DNA of 64,000 nt from Streptomyces sp. NBC_01716 (GTDB lineage Bacteria > Actinomycetota > Actinomycetes > Streptomycetales > Streptomycetaceae): contig NZ_CP109181.1 in the NCBI RefSeq assembly GCF_036248275.1, forward strand, positions 6,696,001 through 6,760,000, written 5' to 3'. A program made the position numbers and the translations under genes. Positions 36,424 through 44,680 of the stretch are shown piece by piece; position 1 is the first letter of the stretch; the number at the start of each line of letters is the position of its first letter. The notes below the pieces were generated by a model, which saw only the letters and a list, made by a program, of their open reading frames with translations, was not told where the DNA came from and made no database searches.

Positions 36424-37080
36424 GTGACCGCCCCCGAGTCGCCCCAGCCCGTCGCCGACGACGACAAGTCGCATGTGCCGCCCCTGACGACGCGCGTCGT
36501 CATCGCCGAGGACGAGGCGCTCATCCGCCTCGACCTCAAGGAGATGCTCGAAGAAGAGGGCTACTCCGTCGTGGGCGAGGCCGGTGACGGTGAGCGTGCC
36601 GTCGAGCTCGCGCGGGAGCACCGGCCCGATCTCGTCATCCTCGATGTCAAGATGCCCGTCCTGGACGGCATCTCCGCCGCGGAGAAGATCGCGCGGGAGT
36701 CCATCGCGCCCGTCCTGATGCTCACTGCCTTCTCCCAGCGCGATCTCGTGGAGCGCGCCAGGGACGCCGGTGCCATGGCGTATCTCGTGAAGCCGTTCAG
36801 CAAGACGGACGTCGTGCCCGCCATCGAGATGGCCGTCTCGCGCTTCAACGAACTCAAGGCGCTGGAGCGGGAGGTCGCCGATCTGACGACCCGCCTGGAG
36901 ACGCGCAAGCTCGTGGACCGCGCGAAGTCGATCCTCCAGACCCAGTACGGCCTCACGGAGCCCGCCGCCTTCCGGTGGATCCAGAAGACCTCGATGGACC
37001 GGCGGATGTCGATGCAGCAGGTCGCCGAGGCCGTCATCGAGGACGACGAGGAGAAGAAGAGGGCCGCGAAGGGGCAGTAG
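36424..37080 (+). CDS. Response regulator with ANTAR RNA-binding domain (PdtaR-like)
   Basis: 218-residue two-domain regulator. An N-terminal receiver has acidic residues EDE at 29-31, phospho-acceptor Asp74 in VILDVKMP and Lys123 in LVKPFSK. A coiled linker and a C-terminal ANTAR domain (about 150-210, with KLVDRAKSILQTQYGL and EPAAFRWIQKTSMDRRMSM) follow. ANTAR proteins bind paired hexaloop hairpins in mRNA leaders and prevent transcription termination. It matches PdtaR of mycobacteria and the equivalent in Streptomyces; the sensor kinase (PdtaS type) is not in this window. GTG start with GAGGAG 5 bases upstream. Confidence 0.93.
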   Translation: MTAPESPQPVADDDKSHVPPLTTRVVIAEDEALIRLDLKEMLEEEGYSVVGEAGDGERAVELAREHRPDLVILDVKMPVLDGISAAEKIARESIAPVLMLTAFSQRDLVERARDAGAMAYLVKPFSKTDVVPAIEMAVSRFNELKALEREVADLTTRLETRKLVDRAKSILQTQYGLTEPAAFRWIQKTSMDRRMSMQQVAEAVIEDDEEKKRAAKGQ

Positions 37081-37094
37081 AGCGGTCGGCACGG

Positions 37095-37138
37095 CGCGAG
37101 AAGGCCCGCACCCCTTTCGGGACGCGGGCCTTCTCGCG
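37095..37138. terminator. Bidirectional terminator between the ANTAR gene and livF
   Basis: Perfect 15-bp stem (CGCGAGAAGGCCCGC, 37095-37109, and its complement 37124-37138) with a 14-base loop, between convergent genes. Confidence 0.85.
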
Positions 37139-37159
37139 TACGTACGCGCGCGCGTGGAC

Positions 37160-37876
37160 TCAGTCCTCGCCCAGATACGCCTTCCGCACCGACTCGTCGA
37201 CCAGCAGGTCCTGCCCGCTGCCCGAGAGTACGACCTTGCCGACCTCCATCACATGGCCCTGGTCGGCCAGTGACAGCGCCGCCTGGGCGTTCTGCTCGAC
37301 GAGGAGGATCGTCGTGCCCTGCGACTTGAGTTCGGCGATCGTCGCCATGATCTTCTGCATCATGATCGGCGAGAGTCCCATGGACGGCTCGTCCAGCATG
37401 AGCAGCTTGGGCCGTGACATCAGCGCCCGCCCCATGGCGAGCATCTGCTGCTCGCCGCCGGAGAGGGTGCCCGCGGCCTGCTTGCTGCGTTCGCCGAGGA
37501 TCGGGAACAGCTCGTAGGCGCGCTTGATGTCGCTGTCGATGCCGGCGGCGTCCTTACGGAGGAACGCGCCGAGCTTGAGGTTCTCCGCGATCGTGAGACG
37601 CGGGAAGATCCGGCGCCCCTCGGGGGAGTGCGCCAGACCCATCGCGACGATCTTGTGCGCGCCGACGCCGTTCAGCGGCTTGCCGTCGAAGACGATCCGG
37701 CCCCCGGACGGCTTGAGCAGCCCGGACAGGGTGCGCAGTGTGGTCGTCTTGCCCGCGCCGTTGGTGCCGATGAGCGTGACGATCTGACCGGCTTCGACGC
37801 TGAAGGAGATGCCCTTGACGGCTTCGATCTTGCCGTAGGCGACCTTGAGGTCCTCCACCTCCAGTAGTGCGGTCAC
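37160..37876 (-). CDS. livF: Branched-chain amino acid ABC transporter ATP-binding protein
   Basis: 238-residue ATPase of the Leu/Ile/Val importer. Walker A GTNGAGKTTT, the LSGGEQQ signature, Walker B LLMLDEPSMGLSP and the H-loop region VEQNAQAA are present; the short form and SPIMMQKI segment identify LivF rather than LivG. The GTG start overlaps the livG stop (GTGA) and has GGAG 8 bases upstream. Last gene of livJHMGF. Confidence 0.95.
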   Translation of the reverse strand: MTALLEVEDLKVAYGKIEAVKGISFSVEAGQIVTLIGTNGAGKTTTLRTLSGLLKPSGGRIVFDGKPLNGVGAHKIVAMGLAHSPEGRRIFPRLTIAENLKLGAFLRKDAAGIDSDIKRAYELFPILGERSKQAAGTLSGGEQQMLAMGRALMSRPKLLMLDEPSMGLSPIMMQKIMATIAELKSQGTTILLVEQNAQAALSLADQGHVMEVGKVVLSGSGQDLLVDESVRKAYLGED

Positions 37877-38775
37877 TTGCTGTCTCCTTCTTTGCCTGCC
37901 GTGCTGTGTGCCTCCGCGGCCTCCACCTCGGAGACTTCCTCGGCGCCTGGGGCGCCCTCGTAGGGGGTGCCGAGATAGGCGGCGACGACCCGCTCGTCGG
38001 CCTGGACGACGTCGGAGGTGCCCTCGACGAGCTTCTGGCCCTGGACGAGGACGGCGACGCGGTCGCACAGGTTGAAGATGAAGCGCATGTCGTGCTCGAT
38101 GACGAGTACGGCGATGCCCTGGTCACGGATGGCGAAGACCAGGTCCTGGGTGGTGCGGGTCTCCTGCGGGTTCATGCCGGCGGTCGGCTCGTCGAGCAGG
38201 AGGAGGCCCGGGTCGCTGGCGAGGGCGCGCGCGATCTCCAGTTTCCGCTGTTCTCCGTAGGGGAGGTTGCGGGCGAGGTGGTCGCGCTTGGCCGAGAGGC
38301 CGGTGAACTCAAGGAGTTCCATGGCGCGTTCCTCGGACTCCTTCTCCGCCTTCTTGAAGCCGGGGCCGCGCAGGAGCGCGGACCAGAGGCCTTCCTTGGT
38401 CCTGGTGTGGCGTCCGACGAGGACGTTCTCCAGGACGGTCATGTTGGCGAAGAGCCGGATGTTCTGGAACGTCCGGGCGATGCCCGCCTTGGTGACCAGA
38501 TGGGACTGGTGCGGCAGGACGGTGCCCTTGTAGCTGACGGTGCCCTCGGTGGGGACGTACAGACCGGTGAGGCAGTTGAAGAAGGTGGTCTTGCCCGCGC
38601 CGTTGGGGCCGATGAGGCCGACGATCTCGCCGGTGTTGACCTGGAGGTCGACGTTCTGTACGGCGGTGAGGCCGCCGAACTTCTTGGTGACGCCGGTGGC
38701 TTGGAGCACGGGGACGGCGGCCTGCGTGGCGGCCTTGGGGGATCCGGCGCCGGTGGGTTCGATGTCGGTGGTCAT
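37873..38775 (-). CDS. livG: Branched-chain amino acid ABC transporter ATP-binding protein
   Basis: 300-residue ATPase partner of LivF. Walker A GPNGAGKTTFFNC, signature YGEQRKLEIARAL, Walker B LLLLDEPTAGMNP and the LivG-typical C-terminal Q-loop segment IFNLCDRVAVLVQGQKL are clear. The ATG at 38775 has GGGGG 10 bases upstream. An in-frame GTG at 38784, overlapping the livM stop as GTGA, is an equally plausible start and would add three residues. Confidence 0.93.
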   Translation of the reverse strand: MTTDIEPTGAGSPKAATQAAVPVLQATGVTKKFGGLTAVQNVDLQVNTGEIVGLIGPNGAGKTTFFNCLTGLYVPTEGTVSYKGTVLPHQSHLVTKAGIARTFQNIRLFANMTVLENVLVGRHTRTKEGLWSALLRGPGFKKAEKESEERAMELLEFTGLSAKRDHLARNLPYGEQRKLEIARALASDPGLLLLDEPTAGMNPQETRTTQDLVFAIRDQGIAVLVIEHDMRFIFNLCDRVAVLVQGQKLVEGTSDVVQADERVVAAYLGTPYEGAPGAEEVSEVEAAEAHSTAGKEGDSK

Positions 38776-38780
38776 TCGGG

Positions 38781-40577
38781 TCACACCCCCGCTTTACTGA
38801 GGCCGATATCGCCCTTGGGCGCGTCCAGTTGCCCGGTTTCGTGGAATTCGAGCTGCTTCCTGCGGTCGGCGATGAGGCCCTCGGGGCGGAATCGCATGAG
38901 CAGGATCAGCGCGATGCCGAAGAGCAGCAGCTGGTAGTCCGACATGAACTGGAGCTTCGCCGGGATGAGGTAGAGCAGCGAGGCGCCGATGAGGGGACCG
39001 CTGACCGTGCCCATGCCACCGAGGATGACGGCGGCGAGCAGGAACGCCGAGTTCGGCGGGACGGCTTCGACGAACTTGTACTGGGCGGGGGTGACGGTGA
39101 AGGTCACGTGCGCCTGTACGGTGCCGGCCATGCCCGCGAGGGTGGCGCCGAGCGCGAAGGCGAGCAGCTTGAGCCGGAAGGCGTTGATGCCCATGGCCCT
39201 GGCCGCGGTCTCGTCCTCGCGGATGGCGACCCAGGCGCGGCCGATGCGCGACTGGTCGGAGCGGCGGAAGACCGTCACCACGATGATCGTGAACAGCAGC
39301 ATCAGCAGGTAGTAGTTGGAGAACCTGCCGAGTTCGACGCCCAGAATCGTATGTGGCTCCCCGAGGTTGAACCCGAAGAGGTCCAGGTCGGGGATGTTCG
39401 GGATGCCGTTGGAGCCGTTGGTGACATCGGGGCCCGACGATCCGTCGAGGTTCTGCATGGTGATGCGGAAGATCTCACCGAAGCCGAGGGTCACGATGGC
39501 CAGATAGTCGCCGTGCAGTCGCAGGGTCGGCGCGCCGATGACGACACCGAAGATCAGCGAGGCGCCGGCGCCGCAGAGGACGGCGGCCCAGAACGGCAGC
39601 TGGAGCCCGATGGTGGACGACGGCGATCCGGAGACGAGGGCGGCCGTGTAGGCGCCGACGCCGAGGAAGGCGACGTATCCGAGGTCGAGCAGACCTGCGA
39701 GGCCGACGACGACGTTGAGTCCGAGCGCGACGGTGGCGAAGATCAGGATGTTCGTCCCGATGGAGGCGTACGCGTCGTTGCTCTGGGTGAACGGGAAGGC
39801 GAACGCGGAGACGAACGCCGCGGTCACGGTCACGTTCTTGTGCTTCGAAGTGAGGCTTGCGAGGCGGCGGTTGAGGCCGGCCCGCGAAATGGCGGTCGCG
39901 CCGAAGGCGACGAGGAGGATGTAGCCGATGAAGAGCTCGGCGGCCTCGGTGTCGATGCCGAAGGTGAAGACGAACAGGCCGAGCCCGAAGGCGGCGGCGA
40001 TGACGAGGATCTCGGCCCAGCCGGGGAGCGGTGCGGCTTCCTCGGGAACGGGCGCCTTGAACGACTGGACGAACCGCTGCCAGGCGTTGGGGCTCGGGTG
40101 CTCGTGCGGGACGTCGCAGGGGAGGCCGAGGGCCGCGACGAGCGTGATCAGCGAGGCGACCGCGGCGACGTAGGCGCCCGGTTCGAGGTTGGCGAGTCCG
40201 CCGAGTTTCACGGCGATCGCGATGACCGTGTACCAGGTGGTGGCGAACGTGCCGAGGGCGAAGAGAAGGACGGGGCCGTTCTTGCCGCCGGGGGAGAGCC
40301 AGCCGAGGCCGCGTACGCCGTAACCGGCGGCGACGAAGAGCAGGGTCAGCAGCGCACCGGTGAGGGTGAGCAGCTGGAGGCCGCCGGGGTAGCCGGTGAC
40401 CGTGAGGTCGCCGGGGAATTCGGCGGTCCAGGTCCAGGCGAGGAAGGTGCTCGCGAACGTCGCGACGGCGCCGATGGCGGCGCCGAGACTGGCCACCGCG
40501 GGCGGCAGGCCGATGACGGGGCGCTGCTCCCGGTGTGCGGGGGCCGCGGTGGTCGTCTTCGATGTGGTGGTGGTCAT
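38781..40577 (-). CDS. livM: Branched-chain amino acid ABC transporter permease, long form
   Basis: 598-residue inner-membrane permease. The C-terminal half (about 270-598) is a standard LivM with the transporter loop SRIGRAWVAIREDETAARAMGIN (quoted in part) that contacts the ATPases. The N-terminal ~260 residues add several transmembrane segments and a charged loop, making it nearly twice the E. coli length; such long forms are known in actinobacteria. ATG at 40577; an in-frame GTG at 40586 overlaps the livH stop (GTGA) and is an alternative start. Confidence 0.93.
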   Translation of the reverse strand: MTTTTSKTTTAAPAHREQRPVIGLPPAVASLGAAIGAVATFASTFLAWTWTAEFPGDLTVTGYPGGLQLLTLTGALLTLLFVAAGYGVRGLGWLSPGGKNGPVLLFALGTFATTWYTVIAIAVKLGGLANLEPGAYVAAVASLITLVAALGLPCDVPHEHPSPNAWQRFVQSFKAPVPEEAAPLPGWAEILVIAAAFGLGLFVFTFGIDTEAAELFIGYILLVAFGATAISRAGLNRRLASLTSKHKNVTVTAAFVSAFAFPFTQSNDAYASIGTNILIFATVALGLNVVVGLAGLLDLGYVAFLGVGAYTAALVSGSPSSTIGLQLPFWAAVLCGAGASLIFGVVIGAPTLRLHGDYLAIVTLGFGEIFRITMQNLDGSSGPDVTNGSNGIPNIPDLDLFGFNLGEPHTILGVELGRFSNYYLLMLLFTIIVVTVFRRSDQSRIGRAWVAIREDETAARAMGINAFRLKLLAFALGATLAGMAGTVQAHVTFTVTPAQYKFVEAVPPNSAFLLAAVILGGMGTVSGPLIGASLLYLIPAKLQFMSDYQLLLFGIALILLMRFRPEGLIADRRKQLEFHETGQLDAPKGDIGLSKAGV

Positions 40578-40582
40578 CGGTA

Positions 40583-41512
40583 TCACGCCCGATCCGATAC
40601 GCGTGCGCCGAGCAGACCTTGTGGCCTCAGCAGCAGTACGAGGATGAGGAGGACGAACGCCCACACGTCCTTCCAGGCGCCGCCGCCGAGCTGCGACATG
40701 CCGGGGATGTTCTCGATGTAGGCGGTGGCCATGGATTCGGCGAGACCGAGTACCAGGCCGCCGATCATGGCTCCGTAGATGTTGCCGATACCGCCGAGGA
40801 CCGCGGCCGTGAAGGCCTTGAGTCCGGCGATGAAGCCCATCTTGAAGTTGACCTCGCCGTACTTGAGACCGTGCGCGACCGCCGCGATGGCGGCGAAGGC
40901 GGCACCGATGGCGAACGCGGTGACGATGATGCGGTCGGTGTTGATGCCCATCAGCTTGGCCGTGTCCGGATCCTGCGACGTGGCCTGCATGGCGCGCCCG
41001 GTGCGGGTCTTGGAGACGAACACGCCGAGCGTGATCATGCACAGGGGTGCGGCGATGAGCAGGAAGAGGTCGCCGCGGCTGATGGCGAACGCGCCGAAGT
41101 CGAGCCTGCCGCCCTCGAACTCGGGGAAGGGGCGGGACTTCGTGGCGTCCGGGTAGAAGGCCCAGATGGCCTGCTGGAGTGCGATGGAGAGGCCGATCGC
41201 GGTGATCAGTGGCGCGAGCCTGGGCGCGTCACGCAGGGGCCGGTAGGCGAAGCGTTCGGCTCCTACGGCGACGAGCACGGAGCAGGCCATCGCCATGAGG
41301 ATCATGAGGGGGAGTGCGATGAGCAGACTGGTACCGCTGGGCAACCAGAGAAATGCGGTCAGCGCACCGAAGCCGCCGATCATGAATATCTCGCCATGGG
41401 CGAAATTGATGAGCTGGACTATGCCATAGACCATCGTGTAACCGATTGCGATGAGTCCGTACAGCGCGCCGAGTAGCAGGCCGTTGGCAAGTTGCTGCGG
41501 CAGATCGTTCAC
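40583..41512 (-). CDS. livH: Branched-chain amino acid ABC transporter permease
   Basis: 309-residue permease with about eight transmembrane helices. It opens MNDLPQQLANGLLLGALYGL, contains YTMVYGIVQLINFAHGE, and carries the GRAMQATSQDPDTAKLMGIN coupling loop. GTG start with GAGG upstream. It is separated from livJ by a GC-rich hairpin, so its expression may be lower than that of the binding protein. Confidence 0.95.
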   Translation of the reverse strand: MNDLPQQLANGLLLGALYGLIAIGYTMVYGIVQLINFAHGEIFMIGGFGALTAFLWLPSGTSLLIALPLMILMAMACSVLVAVGAERFAYRPLRDAPRLAPLITAIGLSIALQQAIWAFYPDATKSRPFPEFEGGRLDFGAFAISRGDLFLLIAAPLCMITLGVFVSKTRTGRAMQATSQDPDTAKLMGINTDRIIVTAFAIGAAFAAIAAVAHGLKYGEVNFKMGFIAGLKAFTAAVLGGIGNIYGAMIGGLVLGLAESMATAYIENIPGMSQLGGGAWKDVWAFVLLILVLLLRPQGLLGARVSDRA

Positions 41513-41548
41513 CGCGGGGCCTCCGAATGAGTGGGGTCAGATACGGCC

Positions 41549-41575
41549 GCGGGGGGGCGCTGTGGCGCCCCCGCG
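41549..41575 (-). terminator. Hairpin between livJ and livH (attenuator-like)
   Basis: A G-run/C-run inverted repeat (GCGGGGGGGCGC and GCGCCCCCGC, loop tgtg, two bulged G) lies in the 103-base gap. Partial termination here would make more binding protein than membrane components, as often seen in ABC importers. Confidence 0.55.
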
Positions 41576-41615
41576 CGGTGGTAGGTCCTACAGGAGGGAG
41601 GGCTGGTGAGCCCGG

Positions 41616-42854
41616 TCAGCCCTCGAACACGCCCGTCTTGACGGGTACGTGCTTGCCGCCCTTCACCTCGTAGAGGGAGAGCTGCTTGTTCACGGTGTCG
41701 CCGAACTCGTCGAATCCGACCGTGCCGGTGACGCCGTCGAACTTGACGTCCTGCATGGCCTCGGTGATCTGCTTGCGCGCGTCCTTGACGTCGCCGGGCA
41801 GCTCGCCGTCGTTCTTCTCGACGACGGCCTTCACGGCCTGGATGATCGCCCAGGTGGAGTCGTAGGCGTAGCCGCCGTACGCCTCGAACGCGCCGTCGTA
41901 GCCGCCGGCCTCGTAGTCCTTGATGAACGTCTTGGCGGTCTCCAGGGTCTCCAGGGGCGCGCCCACGGAGCTGGCGAAGTCGCCTTCGGAGTTCTTCTTG
42001 CCCAGCTTGATGTACTCGGCGCTGAAGAGAGCGTCACCGCCGACGGTGGGGATCTTGGCGCCGGCGTTCTTGATCTGGCTGGCCAGCGGGGCACCGGCCG
42101 GGTACTCGCCGCCGTAGTAGACGAAGTCGGCGTCCTTCTGGGCGACCTTGCTCGCGACGGACGAGAAGTCCTTGTCGTCCGGGTTGATGTGGTCGGTGCC
42201 TACGACCGTGCCACCGAGCTTCGTGAACTCGGCGGAGAAGGTCGCGGCGAGACCGGCTCCGTAGGTCTTCTTGTCGTCGATGACATAGACCTTCTTGAGC
42301 TTCTTCTCGTTGAACATGAACTGCGCGGCGTACGGGCCCTGAATGGCGTCCGTGGTGGCCGTACGGAAGTACGTGTCGAAGCCGCGGACCTTCTTGCCGC
42401 TCTGCCAGTCCTTGCCCTGAGTCATCTCGGGGTTGGTGTTGGCGGGCGAGACCTGGACCAGGTTGTCGTTGGCGAAGACCTTCTGCATGGCCTGGCCGAC
42501 ATCGGAGTTCAGGGGGCCGACAACGCCCACGACGTCCTGGTTGCCGACGAGCTTCGTGGCGTTCTGCTGGCCGGTCGCCGCCTGGGCGACGTCGTCCAGG
42601 GACTCCAGCTCGAAGGTGATGCCTTCGACTTCGTTGTTCTTGTTTGCCGTTTTGACGGCGAGGTCGGCGGAGTTCTTGATGCCCTGGCCGAGCGCGGAGA
42701 GGTCTCCGGTCAGCGGCGCGTCGAGGCCGATGACGACGGTCTTCTTTCCGCCGCCGCCGCCCTCGCTGCTGTCGTCGCGGGAGCCGCAAGCAGAAAGCGT
42801 GAGGGCTCCTACAGTGACCGCAGTGGTGACTATGAACAAGGAACGGTGACGCAC
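41616..42854 (-). CDS. livJ: Branched-chain amino acid ABC transporter substrate-binding lipoprotein
   Basis: 412-residue periplasmic-binding protein anchored as a lipoprotein. The N terminus VRHRSLFIVTTAVTVGALTL is a signal peptide ending in lipobox LSAC, so it is a substrate of Lgt. A Gly/Ser linker is followed by the Leu/Ile/Val-binding fold (VVIGLDAPLTGDLSALGQGI, VVGVVGPLNSDVGQAM and DDKKTYGAGLAATF). GTG start with AAAGGA 6 bases upstream; the frame continues far upstream without signal. First gene of livJHMGF. The 269-base gap upstream should hold the promoter; no clear -35/-10 was assigned. Confidence 0.95.
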   Translation of the reverse strand: MRHRSLFIVTTAVTVGALTLSACGSRDDSSEGGGGGKKTVVIGLDAPLTGDLSALGQGIKNSADLAVKTANKNNEVEGITFELESLDDVAQAATGQQNATKLVGNQDVVGVVGPLNSDVGQAMQKVFANDNLVQVSPANTNPEMTQGKDWQSGKKVRGFDTYFRTATTDAIQGPYAAQFMFNEKKLKKVYVIDDKKTYGAGLAATFSAEFTKLGGTVVGTDHINPDDKDFSSVASKVAQKDADFVYYGGEYPAGAPLASQIKNAGAKIPTVGGDALFSAEYIKLGKKNSEGDFASSVGAPLETLETAKTFIKDYEAGGYDGAFEAYGGYAYDSTWAIIQAVKAVVEKNDGELPGDVKDARKQITEAMQDVKFDGVTGTVGFDEFGDTVNKQLSLYEVKGGKHVPVKTGVFEG

Positions 42855-43123
42855 GATCAGTCCTTTCCCCTGGCACGGCTGTCCCTGATTGAGAAGCCGG
42901 GTCGAGCGCTGGAACCGAACTGAAAGGAATCCGGTGGCGCGGTGACTGGCCGTGACTCTAAGCGCGCTGGTGGGGGTGGTGCAGAGGTGGGGCCAAGGAT
43001 GTGACTCTCTTGTTATGACGGAAGCGCGATGAAGCCCGTGGCGGTGGGGAAAGACGTGTGATTTGAGACTGTTGGTGAGTCCACATACTGAGAACCAGCA
43101 GGACCGCACCGGTAATCGGGCGA

Positions 43124-43720
43124 TTACGGAGTGGAGCGGTCGCATGTCTTCTGGACGGCCGCGCCGAGGTCTTCCGGGTATCCGCCGCCGAGGATACGGC
43201 TCTGTTTCTGGACCGCCCGTTCATTACGTAACGTGACATCCAGGAAGGGGAGTCCGGCATTCCGTGGTACCTCCCCGCAGTCGAGCACATAGACGGTCAC
43301 CAGCACCTCGCGGGAGCCTCCGGCCGGCACGGTGAACGGCGCCGACGGTTCGGTCGAAACGGCCAGCGCCGCGGACGGCTGGGTGACGGCGTCGATCGTG
43401 ACGCGCCGGCCGGGCTCGGTCGAGACGGTGACGCCGAAGGTGAACGCGCCCGCGTGCTCGCTCTTCGGCGCGGCGCCCCCGTAGGCGAAGCCAACCACCT
43501 GCGACGGCCAGGGCGGTGGTGGCTCGGGAGGCGGCGACGGGGAGTTGAGGACGTACAGGCAGCCGCCCGCCGTGAGGGCCGCGGCGACGCCCAGCGCGGC
43601 CTTGCGGCGGTGCCGCGGGGGCACCGTGAGACGGATGCGGGGCCCCGTCGCGCCGGTGAGCGGGGGCTCGGGATGGTGATAGGTGTCCTCGCCCGGTTCG
43701 ACGGGGCCGATACCGCTCAT
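43124..43720 (-). CDS. Membrane-anchored hypothetical protein with Pro-rich linker
   Basis: 198-residue protein of unknown function. A cytoplasmic N terminus (~40 residues, RHRRK before the membrane) is followed by one transmembrane helix (AALGVAAALTAGGCLYVL), a proline-rich spacer (SPSPPPEPPPPWP) and a beta-rich extracellular domain that looks immunoglobulin-like (EPGRRVTIDAVTQPSAAL, FTVPAGGSREVLVTVYV). Two cysteines in the outer domain (in VLDCGEV and QKTCDRS) could form a disulfide. ATG start. It resembles secreted Streptomyces hypotheticals but I recognise no named family. Confidence 0.7.
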   Translation of the reverse strand: MSGIGPVEPGEDTYHHPEPPLTGATGPRIRLTVPPRHRRKAALGVAAALTAGGCLYVLNSPSPPPEPPPPWPSQVVGFAYGGAAPKSEHAGAFTFGVTVSTEPGRRVTIDAVTQPSAALAVSTEPSAPFTVPAGGSREVLVTVYVLDCGEVPRNAGLPFLDVTLRNERAVQKQSRILGGGYPEDLGAAVQKTCDRSTP

Positions 43721-43991
43721 GCGCCGACGCTAATGCGGTTCGGGCGCGACGACAATGGATCGCGCCGCAAGGCGTGACGCAACGTCACCATCGAGGGTCC
43801 CACCTGGCTTTCCCGTGCCGGGGTCCGGCGGCGGGCGGGGCGCCGCGGGAGCCCCGACAGGCCTTGGTTTCCGCCGTGTTTCGCGGTAGTCCCGCGGCCG
43901 TCACGCGTCTCACCTGTTGGTCACCGCGGGCCTTCGGAAGCCCGTTCGGCACCTTTACCGGCCCGCTTGAGCTCCCCTTGAGGTTCGCCCC

Positions 43992-44492
43992 TCAGGCGTT
44001 TTTCCGCGTCGTGAATCCGGTGCCGTCGCCGCTCTGGAGAAGGCACGTCAACCGCGCGGTGCAGACCCGCTTTCCCTGCTCGTCGGTGATCACGATCTCG
44101 TACGTCGCGGTGGACCGGCCCCGGTGGAGCGGGGTGGCGACACCGGTCACCAATCCGGCACGCGCGCCGCGGTGATGCGTGCAGTTGAGGTCCACGCCCA
44201 CGGCGATCTTGTCGCGTCCGCCGTGGAGCATCGCGCCGATGGAGCCGAGGGTCTCGGCGAGTACGGCGGACGCGCCGCCGTGCAGCAGCCCGTACGGCTG
44301 GGTGTTGCCCTCCACGGGCATGGTGGCGACGACGCGCTCGGGGGACGCCTCGGTGACCTTCAGGCCCATGCGACTGCCGAGGTCCCCGGCGGAGAAGAGC
44401 GAGGTCAGATCGGTGTCGTACGGCGCGTACTCCTCGACGACCTCCTTCGGGAACGTCGCCGACTCCTCGTTCGCTTCTGACTGCTCACCCAT
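43992..44492 (-). CDS. PaaI-family hotdog-fold thioesterase
   Basis: 166-residue single hotdog domain, probably hydrolysing an acyl- or hydroxyphenylacetyl-CoA. The PaaI core NTQPYGLLHGGASAVLAET includes the catalytic region (HGG, then Glu/Asp helix), followed by GVDLNCTHHRGARAG and CTARLTCLLQ strands. An acidic N-terminal extension of about 30 residues is present. ATG start at 44492. A TetR-type palindrome lies 120 bases upstream. The substrate is unknown. Confidence 0.87.
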   Translation of the reverse strand: MGEQSEANEESATFPKEVVEEYAPYDTDLTSLFSAGDLGSRMGLKVTEASPERVVATMPVEGNTQPYGLLHGGASAVLAETLGSIGAMLHGGRDKIAVGVDLNCTHHRGARAGLVTGVATPLHRGRSTATYEIVITDEQGKRVCTARLTCLLQSGDGTGFTTRKNA

Positions 44493-44544
44493 GGGTCCGG
44501 CTCCGATCGGCTGCGTGGTGCGATACGTGTGCGGTGCGTGTTTT

Positions 44545-44600
44545 GGTGCGTGCCGGCGCGCGGGATTGCGCGCGTGGCTCCGCGCGGGCCGGCACGCACC
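44545..44600. terminator. Large inverted repeat between thioesterase and oxidoreductase genes
   Basis: 13-bp perfect arms (GGTGCGTGCCGGC at 44545-44557 and complement at 44588-44600) flank a GC-rich 30-base centre. It may end the oxidoreductase transcript coming from the right, or be a leader structure for the thioesterase. Confidence 0.45.
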
Positions 44601-44614
44601 GTCTTATCAGATGA

Positions 44615-44630
44615 CTGAGCGAACGCTTAG
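44615..44630. promoter_or_regulatory. Palindromic operator CTGAGCG-aa-CGCTTAG (TetR-like)
   Basis: A 16-bp near-perfect palindrome (one mismatch) of the AGCG-n2-CGCT class bound by many actinobacterial TetR-family repressors. It lies upstream of the minus-strand thioesterase and 50 bases beyond the end of the oxidoreductase gene. No TetR gene is in the window. Confidence 0.5.
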
Positions 44631-44680
44631 GCGGGGCCGCGCTGAGGCGGCCGGGACCGGGACCGGACCCGGGGGTTCCG

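Noticed and set aside
38829..40721. 630-codon plus-strand frame opposite livM
   Set aside because: Antisense shadow of the permease gene; repetitive Glu/Gly/Asp content and no motif.
43721..43991. Plus-strand frame 43774-44175 as a gene
   Set aside because: Its 3' half is antisense to the thioesterase, no ribosome-binding site, no motif; the gap 43721-43991 shows nothing recognisable.
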